Assembly: GCA_017441265.1 (NCBI GenBank) | Contig: JAFRYE010000067.1 | Location: forward strand, 31,948 to 95,947 | Source: Lachnospiraceae bacterium | Lineage (GTDB): Bacteria > Bacillota > Clostridia > Lachnospirales > Lachnospiraceae | Direction: 5' to 3' | DNA length: 64,000 nucleotides | Shown: positions 25,592 through 33,712 of the stretch, in pieces | Layout of the letters: each line of letters begins with the position of its first letter | Numbering within the stretch: the first letter of the stretch is position 1 | Notes under the pieces: model-generated | The model's database searches: none | Seen by the model: only the letters and a program-made list of their open reading frames with translations | Told to the model about the DNA's origin: nothing | Position numbers and translations under genes: made by a program

Positions 25592-26586
25592 AAGCATTGT
25601 ACAAATATCGGTTTGTTTTGATCGGCGTACTCGCGTTGTTCGCGATGTTGAAGATTTCATGCGGTATAGCACAGGCACGCGGTCCGGTACCCACCGCAAC
25701 GCCGATGCCGACGGCAACGCCGACTCCGACACCGAAGGGGTGGAACCCGGGGGAAGAGTATCAGCCGACTTCCACGGAGAAGGTGAAACAGATATGGCAG
25801 AGCCTTGCGGCGGATCCCGAGAGCGGATACGCCGGACATGAGCTGGATAACTGGAAGGATACGAAAGAAGTCATTCTGGCGCTCACAAAGGATGCGGATC
25901 GCGAGTCAATCCTGAAGGCATGGCCGGAGGATGTCAAACTGCAGATTATCGAAGTGAAATATACATGGCGTGAGCTGGATGCCGTACGCGAGGAGATTAA
26001 CGAAAACTGGAATCGATGGACTGGAAAAAACGAGGAAGAGAACATTCTCCTCGGAGCCGGTATCAACGCGCGTGAGAATTACGTGGAGGTGCATATCGAT
26101 CGGTTGGCACCGGAGAAAATACGGAAGAAAGTTATCTCGGATATGTTCGAGCGATACGGCGATTGTATCCGGATTGATACGAGTAAGTCTGCGGAGGAAT
26201 TTGAAAAGGGAATTACCGATGCGGAAGTTGAAGATTATCAAAAGTCGTTCAATTTGATAAACACAGAGTCTTACAACTATATACCGGATGAATCTTTGCT
26301 TACCTTTACCGACTACACGAACAACCGGGGAGCCTATAGAGCCACGCCGCGCGGTGTCGTCATTGCGCTCGCCGTCGGTCTCGGGGCTGTGATCCTTGTG
26401 CTCGCGTATGTGCTTCGCAGACAGAATCTGCGCGTCGCGGCGACGGCGGACGGACGGGAAGTCGTGAGCGGTACGTACAGCGATGAAGATATCGAGGCGC
26501 TTGCGAAGAGCGCGGGCGACGACGTGTCCGACTCCGGGCGCGAGAAGATCTTCGCGGCTTATGAGAAGGAGCGGAACAAGGGCTGA
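25588..26586 (+). CDS. Bitopic membrane protein, candidate partner of the ECF sigma factor
   Basis: No known family recognised. 332 residues: a signal or anchor segment (9-28), a short Thr/Pro linker (35-50, PTATPTPTPK), an extracytoplasmic domain of about 200 residues, one membrane segment (257-276), and a charged cytoplasmic tail of 56 residues. Start ATG overlaps the sigma stop by four bases, so the two are translationally coupled. Anti-sigma factors usually have the sigma-binding part N-terminal; here only the C-terminal tail faces the cytoplasm. The coding stretch at about 26200-26300 is noticeably AT-richer than neighbours. Confidence 0.65.
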   Translation: MKALYKYRFVLIGVLALFAMLKISCGIAQARGPVPTATPMPTATPTPTPKGWNPGEEYQPTSTEKVKQIWQSLAADPESGYAGHELDNWKDTKEVILALTKDADRESILKAWPEDVKLQIIEVKYTWRELDAVREEINENWNRWTGKNEEENILLGAGINARENYVEVHIDRLAPEKIRKKVISDMFERYGDCIRIDTSKSAEEFEKGITDAEVEDYQKSFNLINTESYNYIPDESLLTFTDYTNNRGAYRATPRGVVIALAVGLGAVILVLAYVLRRQNLRVAATADGREVVSGTYSDEDIEALAKSAGDDVSDSGREKIFAAYEKERNKG

Positions 26587-26618
26587 GAACCCGCATGATC
26601 AATCGAAACAGAAACAGT

Positions 26619-26632
26619 ATGACCGCAGTCAT
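26619..26632. promoter_or_regulatory. Operator-like palindrome 1 upstream of the ABC transporter
   Basis: ATGACCGCAGTCAT, a 14-base near-palindrome with one mismatched pair. A closely related perfect palindrome lies 32 bases away, centre to centre. Together they look like a double operator. Confidence 0.5.
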
Positions 26633-26650
26633 GGTTTTCTTTGGGAAATC

Positions 26651-26664
26651 GTGACCGCGGTCAC
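26651..26664. promoter_or_regulatory. Operator-like palindrome 2 upstream of the ABC transporter
   Basis: GTGACCGCGGTCAC, a perfect 14-base palindrome about 100 bases before the permease gene. Right after it TTTTCA (26665-26670), a 17-base spacer and TACGAT (26688-26693) could form a weak promoter. A dimeric regulator binding both sites could repress it. Confidence 0.5.
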
Positions 26665-26761
26665 TTTTCATTTTCCGCAGAATGTTTTACGATGGTGACA
26701 CACAAGGCGGGGGCGGCCCGGGAACCGCCGCCCGAATACGAAACGGGAGATGTTGCGAAAG

Positions 26762-27913
26762 ATGAGATCCAATCTGTCCGCATGGAAATATGTAAAGAAC
26801 AATCGGCGGAGCGTTGCGACGATGATATCTGCGCTGGCGTTGTCATTTGCGGTGATCTACATCGTGCATGTGCTGCTGATGACCTCGGTGGAAGGCTTTA
26901 AGCCGATGCTGCTGGATTACCCGAAGAAGGTCGGTTTTTTCAGCCTCAGCGAAAAGACCCTGGAGAAGTCGAAGGTCAGGGGAGCCGAGAACGGCGATGC
27001 AGCGGAGAAAGAGCAGGCGATCGTGGATGCCCTGCGCGCGAAAGAGGGAGTTAAAGACGTCACCTGGGCGCAGGTGCTGCAAGCGAGGTATCAGGCGGTG
27101 ATCGGCCAGTGGTCGGAGGAGTTTCCGCTGTACACTTCAACGGAAGAGATCGAACGGTATCTGAAGCATACCGGTGCAAAGCTTGTGAGGGGGAGACTTC
27201 CCGAAGCGGACGGCGAGGTGGTCATCGCTTCGATGGTGATGAAAAATCAGAAACTGGAGATCGGAGACTGGTTTTCAAAGGATAGCTTCGGCGAGAACTT
27301 CCGCATTGTCGGAGAAGTCGAGTCGGACAGCATGGTCAGCGCGGGAATGCCGAATCATTATTACAACTGCGGCACATACTATGTGATTCAGTACAATGAG
27401 GCCAACGGGAACCTCGGGGAATTCTTCACGGAGATGGGAGTGGAGATCGGCGCCGCGGATGTGATATATGATCTGCCGGCACACAGACGACATTTTCGCG
27501 AGGACTGTGACGAACTGATCGCCGGTGTCGTGAACGCCATCTCCGCCGTCGTCATGTTCTTTGTGGCGGTGACGATGCTGATCGCGTATGTGTCCTTCCT
27601 GCGAAACCGCGTGAACGAGTATTGCCTGTACGCGTCCATCGGATACCGCCGGTGGGAGGTTTACGGGATGATGATGCGGGAAATGTTTATCATCTTCGGC
27701 ATCGGATTTCTGATCGGTTTCGCGCTGGCGCTTCCGTCTGCGTGGTTGATCCAAACGGTGGTTCTGGAACCCGCGGGCATCGTGTCCGTGATCTGGTATC
27801 CGGGGATGATCGCGAAGCTCGGGGCCATCATGCTGCTGATACTCGGGTTGCTTCAGATCCCGGTTCTGGTGAGCATACGCAGGATCAAAACCATCGACCT
27901 GGTCGAAGACTGA
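26762..27913 (+). CDS. ABC transporter permease, FtsX/MacB type
   Basis: 383 residues. One N-terminal membrane segment (about 20-40), a long extracytoplasmic domain, then three segments near the C-terminus around residues 245-270, 290-320 and 335-365: the FtsX/MacB topology. ATG 26762 is chosen because GGGAG lies upstream; ATG 26750 is in frame but has GGAG touching it. Works with the ATPase at 27987 and the second permease at 28655. The substrate is unknown; peptide or lipid export is usual for the family. Confidence 0.85.
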   Translation: MRSNLSAWKYVKNNRRSVATMISALALSFAVIYIVHVLLMTSVEGFKPMLLDYPKKVGFFSLSEKTLEKSKVRGAENGDAAEKEQAIVDALRAKEGVKDVTWAQVLQARYQAVIGQWSEEFPLYTSTEEIERYLKHTGAKLVRGRLPEADGEVVIASMVMKNQKLEIGDWFSKDSFGENFRIVGEVESDSMVSAGMPNHYYNCGTYYVIQYNEANGNLGEFFTEMGVEIGAADVIYDLPAHRRHFREDCDELIAGVVNAISAVVMFFVAVTMLIAYVSFLRNRVNEYCLYASIGYRRWEVYGMMMREMFIIFGIGFLIGFALALPSAWLIQTVVLEPAGIVSVIWYPGMIAKLGAIMLLILGLLQIPVLVSIRRIKTIDLVED

Positions 27914-27955
27914 ACGGGCATACTAATAACACGGAAAATAAGAATCGAAGCGATA

Positions 27956-27972
27956 CTACAAGCGTAGAATAA
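27956..27972 (+). promoter_or_regulatory. CTAC-N4-GTAGAATA dyad before the ABC ATPase gene
   Basis: CTACAAGCGTAG followed by AATAAAA, lying 20 bases before the ATPase start and next to the RBS (AAGGAG). Second of four matches to CTAC-N4-GTAGAATR. It could affect translation or bind a regulator. Confidence 0.4.
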
Positions 27973-27986
27973 AAGGAGCGACAACG

Positions 27987-28658
27987 ATGTTTACGATTAA
28001 AAACCTGAGCATGATCTATGATATGGACACAGACGAGAAAATGTACGCCCTCAAGGGCTTTGACCTCTCGCTTCCGGACCGGGGGCTCATCGGGATCATC
28101 GGCCCGTCCGGCAGCGGCAAGAGCACATTGATGTACTGTCTTTCCACGCTCAAGAAACCGACGGACGGCAGTGTATGCTATAACGGAACGGAGCTCACGA
28201 TGATCTCCAATGCGGAGCGGGAGCAAATCAGACGCCGTGAGTTCGGATTCGTGTTTCAGAAGCACTATCTCGTGCCGTACATGACCGCGCTCGACAACGT
28301 GATGGTCGCGGCCGTAAACAATGAACCGGCAACGAGGGAGAAGGCGAAAACGTTTCTGGCGGCTTTGGGACTCGGGGACCGCGAGATCGGCAAACGCCCG
28401 ACCAAACTTTCCGGAGGACAGTGCCAGCGCGCGTCGATCGCGAGAGCGATGATCAACGATCCGAAGGTGTTATTTGCCGACGAACCGACCGCATCCCTCG
28501 ACCATGAGAATGCGTTCAATGTGATGCGGATCCTGAAGGAGTATTCCGCCGACCGCCTGGTGCTCGTGGTCACGCATGACCGCAGTATCTTAGGCGACGC
28601 CGACCGCATCATCGAGATGTGGGACGGCGAGATCAGCAGCGACGGAGGAACCGTATGA
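27987..28658 (+). CDS. ABC transporter ATPase, LolD/MacB type
   Basis: 223 residues. Walker A GPSGSGKST, Q-loop FVFQKHYLVP, signature LSGGQCQRASIARAM, Walker B VLFADEPTASLD and the switch histidine in VVTHD are all present, so it should be active. It powers the two permeases flanking it. ATG 27987 follows AAGGAG. The stop overlaps the start of the second permease (ATGA). Confidence 0.95.
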   Translation: MFTIKNLSMIYDMDTDEKMYALKGFDLSLPDRGLIGIIGPSGSGKSTLMYCLSTLKKPTDGSVCYNGTELTMISNAEREQIRRREFGFVFQKHYLVPYMTALDNVMVAAVNNEPATREKAKTFLAALGLGDREIGKRPTKLSGGQCQRASIARAMINDPKVLFADEPTASLDHENAFNVMRILKEYSADRLVLVVTHDRSILGDADRIIEMWDGEISSDGGTV

Positions 28659-29746
28659 AACCGTATTCCGCTTTGTACTATGTGAAGGAAAATAAAGGGC
28701 GTTCCCTTCTGATCGCCGCCATGTTCTTCCTGACGACACTTCTGCTGCTCGGCGGCAACTACATACAGAGCAACTATTATTATTGGGAAGGGATCATTGA
28801 CTACACGGAGCACGTGATCGAAGTTGAGGCCTCCGTGAATGACGAGGAGTTCAGGGATTACTACGCGATTGTCGATAAGCTTTCGGGCGATCCGGATCTC
28901 ACGGTCATGCTGCATTCCGGCTACGGGGAACCGAGCCTCGACTGGAAGTGTACGATGGGCTTTATGATGGGAGGCTACGCGGCACGCTACAACACGCCGG
29001 AGGACTTGAAAGAGGCGTTTCGGATTCTCGGTTACGAGGCCGATCTCAGCGGACTTCGCAACGGCAGTCTGATCGTCAGCAGGGCGATGGCCGCCAACCA
29101 CGGGTTTACGATCGGCGATATCGTGGATGAGAGTGAGGGACTCTCGGGAACGTACACGCTCGACGCGCTGATCGATGAGGAAACCTACGCGATTTTCTAC
29201 GTGGAGGAGTATCCGGAGGAGAACCTCATGCGGGCGCATGTCATGAGCAAGACACTCTCGTATCCGGAACTGCGGGAGAGGATCCTGACCGCATGTGAAG
29301 GCAGCCGATGCAAGGTTCAGAATTCCATGCGGAACGAGATCAACCGCCAGTTTCAGCCGATCAATCTGATCTTTTATTCTGCGCTGTTACTGCTGTCGCT
29401 GGTGATCGCCTTCTCGGTCAATTCCGTCATCGCCGGACATTACAACAAGCGCATGTACGAGTTCGGGGTCTACCGCGCCATCGGGCTGACGAAGCGCGAT
29501 GTTCGCCGCAAATGCGCCGCCGAGATCATCATCACGGATCTGGCGGCGATCGCAGCCGGCGTCGCGTTTGTCGAGCTGTTCACATTCCTGATGAACGAAC
29601 TGTATTACCGGCCGGGCGGACGGTATCTTCCGTATTTCTCCTGGCTGGGCGTGATCGGGCTCATTGCGTCAAATATCCTTGTCCTGATACCCGCGATACT
29701 GATTCGCGGAAGGGTCATGTGCAAGGCCGACGTAACGGAGTTCTGA
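28655..29746 (+). CDS. Second ABC transporter permease, FtsX/MacB type
   Basis: 363 residues with an N-terminal membrane segment (19-37), a large outer domain, and three C-terminal membrane segments (about 240-262, 288-312, 327-352). It is diverged from the first permease but has the same layout, so the transporter is probably a heterodimer of two permeases with one ATPase dimer. The start overlaps the ATPase stop by four bases. A terminator and a new promoter follow. Confidence 0.88.
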   Translation: MKPYSALYYVKENKGRSLLIAAMFFLTTLLLLGGNYIQSNYYYWEGIIDYTEHVIEVEASVNDEEFRDYYAIVDKLSGDPDLTVMLHSGYGEPSLDWKCTMGFMMGGYAARYNTPEDLKEAFRILGYEADLSGLRNGSLIVSRAMAANHGFTIGDIVDESEGLSGTYTLDALIDEETYAIFYVEEYPEENLMRAHVMSKTLSYPELRERILTACEGSRCKVQNSMRNEINRQFQPINLIFYSALLLLSLVIAFSVNSVIAGHYNKRMYEFGVYRAIGLTKRDVRRKCAAEIIITDLAAIAAGVAFVELFTFLMNELYYRPGGRYLPYFSWLGVIGLIASNILVLIPAILIRGRVMCKADVTEF

Positions 29747-29798
29747 ACAAGGCGCATGGGGATTCATCGGGATGACAGGGCACAATAAGGAAACCACG

Positions 29799-29829
29799 GA
29801 AAGTTGCGGCGACAGCGGCAACTTTCTTT
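29799..29829 (+). terminator. Terminator after the ABC transporter genes
   Basis: Nine-pair stem, GAAAGTTGC (29799-29807) with GCAACTTTC (29818-29826), followed by a short TTT. The T-run is weak, so it may be leaky toward the kinase gene. Confidence 0.6.
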
Positions 29830-29850
29830 GCGTTGGCGGCAACGGCAAGA

Positions 29851-29880
29851 TTGACAAAAGAGACGCTTAGGGAATATGAT
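29851..29880 (+). promoter_or_regulatory. Promoter of the two-component system genes
   Basis: -35 TTGACA (29851-29856), an 18-base spacer and -10 TATGAT (29875-29880). It drives the kinase gene at 29954 and the genes after it. Confidence 0.75.
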
Positions 29881-29953
29881 TGTTATGAGGAAAATGAGGC
29901 GGAAGCCGGTGACGGCGAAGCCGTGAATTAAAAGGATAAGCAGCGGAGGCCAT

Positions 29954-31126
29954 ATGCTTGTGACGGTGATCAACATAGTGCTGGCGCTGGTGCTCTGGAT
30001 CGCGGACAGCGCCCTGCGCGGCGTGTCGTTTGTGAACGTGGGCATCACGGGAGCGCTTCTGATTGCGATGACAGCGGAAAGTTTAGTCACGGAAGAGAGC
30101 GGGAAGACAAGAACAGTGCTTCGCACTGCTTTGTTTGCGTTGACCGCAGGGTTCGCCGTGCTCGGACACGGATGGTGGAGCTTCACGGTGTTCGCCTGTC
30201 TGACGGTGCCTTCCATCCCGATCACGGCGCTGATCGCCGCGGCCGGGTATGCGTTGAAAGCAATCCTTTCGGCTCGGCCTGTCGACGCGCGATTTACAGC
30301 GGAGACTCTGGTGTGCGCGGCGTTGGTCGCTGCGATTGTTGCGCTGATCCGGCTTGGGAAGAAGGCGCTGGCTGCGGTAAAAAGACGGGAGGAGATCGCG
30401 AAGGAGCGACTCCTGCGCGCGAGCGTCAGTGAGATGAACGAACGCCGCATCAACCGCGAGCTGTCGCAGCAAAGTTACGCTGCGGAGAGAAACGCGAGAC
30501 TTCTCGAGAGGGAGAACATCAGCAGGAGTATTCACAATAACGTGGGGCATACCATCACGGCGGCGATCATGACCTTAGACGCCGCGGACATGTTGTTTGA
30601 CGCGAAACCGGAGGAAGCCAGAAAGCGGATGAACGACGCGAACGACCGCATCCGCGGAAGTCTGGAGTCCATCCGAAGCGCGGTCCGGGCCCTCGACGAG
30701 GAGGGCGGGGAACTGCCGATCATCGATCTGAAGAGGTATCTGCAAAATGCGATCGAGGATTTTACGATGGACACGGAGAGAACGGTGTCGTTCGCTTCGG
30801 ACTGCTATGCGGATGATATCACGGTGCCGAGGGAGCATGTCGAGTTTTTGACGGGCGTTTTGCAGGAGGCATTTTCCAACGGCGTTAAGCACGGCGGGGC
30901 GAAGACATTTGCGGTATCGCTGTCGGCGGACTCGGCGCATGTGAAGCTGAGCGTGAAGGACGACGGCGTCAGCGATTTCGGCGAGGCCGTCTCCGCGGAG
31001 AGGATCGCCGCGGGGTTCGGGCTTCGGAAAATAACCGCCTACGCGGAGCGTTGCGGCGGAACGGCGGCATTTGACAATGAGGCGGGATTTCGCACGGAAG
31101 TGGAACTGCCGCTGCAGAGGAGGTAA
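29954..31126 (+). CDS. Sensor histidine kinase, NarL-partner (HisKA_3-like) type
   Basis: 390 residues. Four or five membrane segments in residues 1-133 with very short loops, so it probably senses something in or near the membrane. A coiled linker follows, then the phosphorylated His194 in SRSIHNNVGHTITA. The residue after the His is Asn, not the usual Asp. The ATPase domain has LQEAFSNGVKHGG (N box), VKDDGVSDF and GFGLRKI. ATG 29954 follows GGAGG. The partner regulator starts three bases later. Its position after the ABC exporter suggests a link with it. Confidence 0.9.
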   Translation: MLVTVINIVLALVLWIADSALRGVSFVNVGITGALLIAMTAESLVTEESGKTRTVLRTALFALTAGFAVLGHGWWSFTVFACLTVPSIPITALIAAAGYALKAILSARPVDARFTAETLVCAALVAAIVALIRLGKKALAAVKRREEIAKERLLRASVSEMNERRINRELSQQSYAAERNARLLERENISRSIHNNVGHTITAAIMTLDAADMLFDAKPEEARKRMNDANDRIRGSLESIRSAVRALDEEGGELPIIDLKRYLQNAIEDFTMDTERTVSFASDCYADDITVPREHVEFLTGVLQEAFSNGVKHGGAKTFAVSLSADSAHVKLSVKDDGVSDFGEAVSAERIAAGFGLRKITAYAERCGGTAAFDNEAGFRTEVELPLQRR

Positions 31127-31129
31127 CAC

Positions 31130-31747
31130 ATGTATCGAGTTTTACTGGTGGATGACGAGACGATGCTTCTCGACAGTCTCGAGGTCATTCTCTCTCTGAA
31201 CGACATGGAGATCGTCGGCAAAGCCCACGACGGCGTCGAAGCGCTTTCGGTGTTGGAAAATGCGGTGTGCGATATCGCTCTGGTCGACCTCAACATGAAG
31301 GGAATGGGCGGCATCGAGCTGATCGGACATATGAAAAAGCGGTATCCGAAGACGAGGATCCTGGTGCTGACGACATTTTACGATGACGCCAACATCACCG
31401 ACGCCATCAGCGGCGGCGCGGACGGCTATCTGTTGAAAGACAGCGGCAAGGATGCCATCCTGGGGGCGATCCGCCAGATCATGGGCGGCGTGAGCGTCCT
31501 GGATCCAAAGGTGCTGCAGCGTCTGACGGCGCTGGTCGGAAAGACGGCCCCGCAGCAGCCGGCATACGGCGAGTTTACGGAGCGGGAGCAGGAGATCGCG
31601 GCGCTGCTGGTCGAGGGACTGACCAACCGGCAGATCGCGGATCGGCTCTACATTTCCGAAGGCACGGTCAAGAATTATATTTCGGCCATCTACGACAAGA
31701 CCGGAATCCACGACCGCGTGAAGTTGGTGGTGGCATTGAAAGGGTGA
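31130..31747 (+). CDS. Response regulator, NarL/LuxR type
   Basis: 205 residues. Receiver domain 1-120 with Asp8/Asp9, phosphoacceptor Asp53 (IALVDLNMKG) and the lysine in LLKDSG. C-terminal LuxR helix-turn-helix 140-205 (FTEREQEIAALLVEGLTNRQ and SEGTVKNYISAIYDKTG). The start is three bases after the kinase stop. Targets are not known; the ABC exporter upstream is the first candidate. Confidence 0.95.
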   Translation: MYRVLLVDDETMLLDSLEVILSLNDMEIVGKAHDGVEALSVLENAVCDIALVDLNMKGMGGIELIGHMKKRYPKTRILVLTTFYDDANITDAISGGADGYLLKDSGKDAILGAIRQIMGGVSVLDPKVLQRLTALVGKTAPQQPAYGEFTEREQEIAALLVEGLTNRQIADRLYISEGTVKNYISAIYDKTGIHDRVKLVVALKG

Positions 31748-31778
31748 TCCGCACAGCGGTGAACCCGGGAGCGGAACA

Positions 31779-33698
31779 ATGAAACGGATACGAAAAACGG
31801 GCGCGGCGCTTGCGCTGTGCCTTTTGATTTCGGCGGCGGTCGCAGGCTGCGGAAGAAGAACGCAGCAGGGAGTGCCCGACGATATGATCGTGACTGTCCC
31901 GGTGACGGAGACCGTAACGCCTGCGGAGGTGCCGTCCGCAGTCGCAGAACCAACCGCGACACCCGCGGAGCAACCGAAACCGACGGAAGAAGTGACGCCG
32001 ACCGACGAGCCGACCGCGATGCCTGAAGTGACGCCGACCGACGAACCGACCGGCACGCCTGCCGTGACACCGGCGGTGAACGGGGCCCGGCGGATCCTCG
32101 TGATCGAGACGACGGACATCCACGGATATCTGCTGGATGCGTCCTCGGGCGAGGAGAGCACGTTTGAATACCGGCTGGCGTACATCGCGCAGGAAGTGAA
32201 CCGCGCGCGGGCTTCGGGCGAGTATGACGATGTGATCCTTTTGGACGGCGGAGATATTTACCAGGGCACGCCGGTCTCGGCAATGACTGAGGGAGCCGCG
32301 CTGCGGGCGGCCATGGAAAGCATGCGATACGACGCGGTCTGTCTGGGAAACCATGAATTTGACTGGGACGTTACGGAATGTGCTGCGGACGCATCCGCCA
32401 CAATGGCTGCATACCGGATGGGAGAGTACGAAGGCGATCCCGACATTCCGGTTGTCGCGTCGGATCTCTACGATGCGGCAACGCGGCAGCGGGTGGATTT
32501 TACGAAGGATTACGTGATCTTGGAAAAGGCGGGAAAACGGATCGCGGTGGTCGGATATCTTCCGGATTACAGCGCGTCTGTGATGGCCGCAAAGATCGCT
32601 CCGTACCGGATCAAGGCAGACACGGCGAAGCTGGCGGAACTCATCGGGAAGGCTCGCGAGACGGAACATCCGGACGCATTGATTGTGCTCGTGCACGGTC
32701 GGCCGAAGCAGCTTGCGGAGGAGTTGAACCCGGAGGACGTGAATCTGGTCGCCGGCGGCCACACCCACGAGATCCAGGCGAAGACTGCGGAAAACGGCAT
32801 TGCGTATATCCAGGCAAACTGCTATGCCGCAGGGTACGCATCGGCGGTCTTGTGCTTTGACGAAACCGGGGCGGTCAAGGTCGAGGACGTGAGCTACCAT
32901 GACATCACGGAAGACCCGTCAAAACTGTACGACACGCCGGAAAATACGGCATCCTTCGACGAAGATGTCCTCGCGATCTCCCGCGCCGCATGGGCGGCAG
33001 TGAACGGGGAGATGTCGGAAGTGCTGGGGTACATCGACACGCCGATCCGAAAGAAGAGTGTCGACGACTCGCCGACCACGGTGGCCGGAAACTGGGTCAC
33101 GGGACTGATGCTCGAGGCGACGCGGCAGTACGGAGCGGTTGCCGCATTTTACAATAACGGGGGCATCCGAAAAAATCTGACCCTCGCAAACGGGGAGAAA
33201 AAACGTCCGGTCACGGTGTACGACATATACACGATGGCGCCGTTTTCCAACCGGTTGCTGATCTATGAACTGTCCGGACCGGAACTGGCGCAGCAGATCG
33301 TGAACGGCCTTCGGACGTCGAACTACGGCGACCAGATGTCGGGACTGACGTTCACCTACACGGTGGGCGGGGAGCCGGACGCCACCCGGAGAACGAAGGT
33401 GTACACCGTCTGTTCCGTCACGCTGTCGGACGGCACGGAGGTAGACCTCACGGACGGGACAAAGACGTACCGCGTCTGTGTCGGTGATTTCAATGCGACG
33501 CAGTCGGGAAGCGTTTTTTCCGGAAAGACGCCGGTCATTCCCGAGGCGGATTCTCCGGCGGAAAATGAGAGTATGATCGCGGCACTCCGCAGGGAGGCCG
33601 CGGCCAATGACGGCCTTATCCCGGTGGATACCTCCCCGCGGGGCACGATCGTGCCTGCGCAGGAAACACCGGAAGGGGAAGACCCTGAGGCCGCATAA
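31779..33698 (+). CDS. Lipoprotein 5'-nucleotidase/cyclic-phosphodiesterase
   Basis: 639 residues. Signal peptide with lipobox AVAGC; Cys24 should be lipidated, so it is anchored outside the membrane. A Thr/Pro/Glu-rich linker (about 40-95) with repeated VTPTDEPT follows. The metallophosphatase domain shows IETTDIHGYLL, LDGGDIYQGTP, LGNHEFDWD and AGGHTHEI. The 5'-nucleotidase C-terminal domain contains YNNGGIRKNL. It probably releases phosphate and nucleosides from extracellular nucleotides. It follows the response regulator by 31 bases and may be in the same operon. Confidence 0.92.
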   Translation: MKRIRKTGAALALCLLISAAVAGCGRRTQQGVPDDMIVTVPVTETVTPAEVPSAVAEPTATPAEQPKPTEEVTPTDEPTAMPEVTPTDEPTGTPAVTPAVNGARRILVIETTDIHGYLLDASSGEESTFEYRLAYIAQEVNRARASGEYDDVILLDGGDIYQGTPVSAMTEGAALRAAMESMRYDAVCLGNHEFDWDVTECAADASATMAAYRMGEYEGDPDIPVVASDLYDAATRQRVDFTKDYVILEKAGKRIAVVGYLPDYSASVMAAKIAPYRIKADTAKLAELIGKARETEHPDALIVLVHGRPKQLAEELNPEDVNLVAGGHTHEIQAKTAENGIAYIQANCYAAGYASAVLCFDETGAVKVEDVSYHDITEDPSKLYDTPENTASFDEDVLAISRAAWAAVNGEMSEVLGYIDTPIRKKSVDDSPTTVAGNWVTGLMLEATRQYGAVAAFYNNGGIRKNLTLANGEKKRPVTVYDIYTMAPFSNRLLIYELSGPELAQQIVNGLRTSNYGDQMSGLTFTYTVGGEPDATRRTKVYTVCSVTLSDGTEVDLTDGTKTYRVCVGDFNATQSGSVFSGKTPVIPEADSPAENESMIAALRREAAANDGLIPVDTSPRGTIVPAQETPEGEDPEAA

Positions 33699-33712
33699 GA
33701 AAGGAGTTTTTT

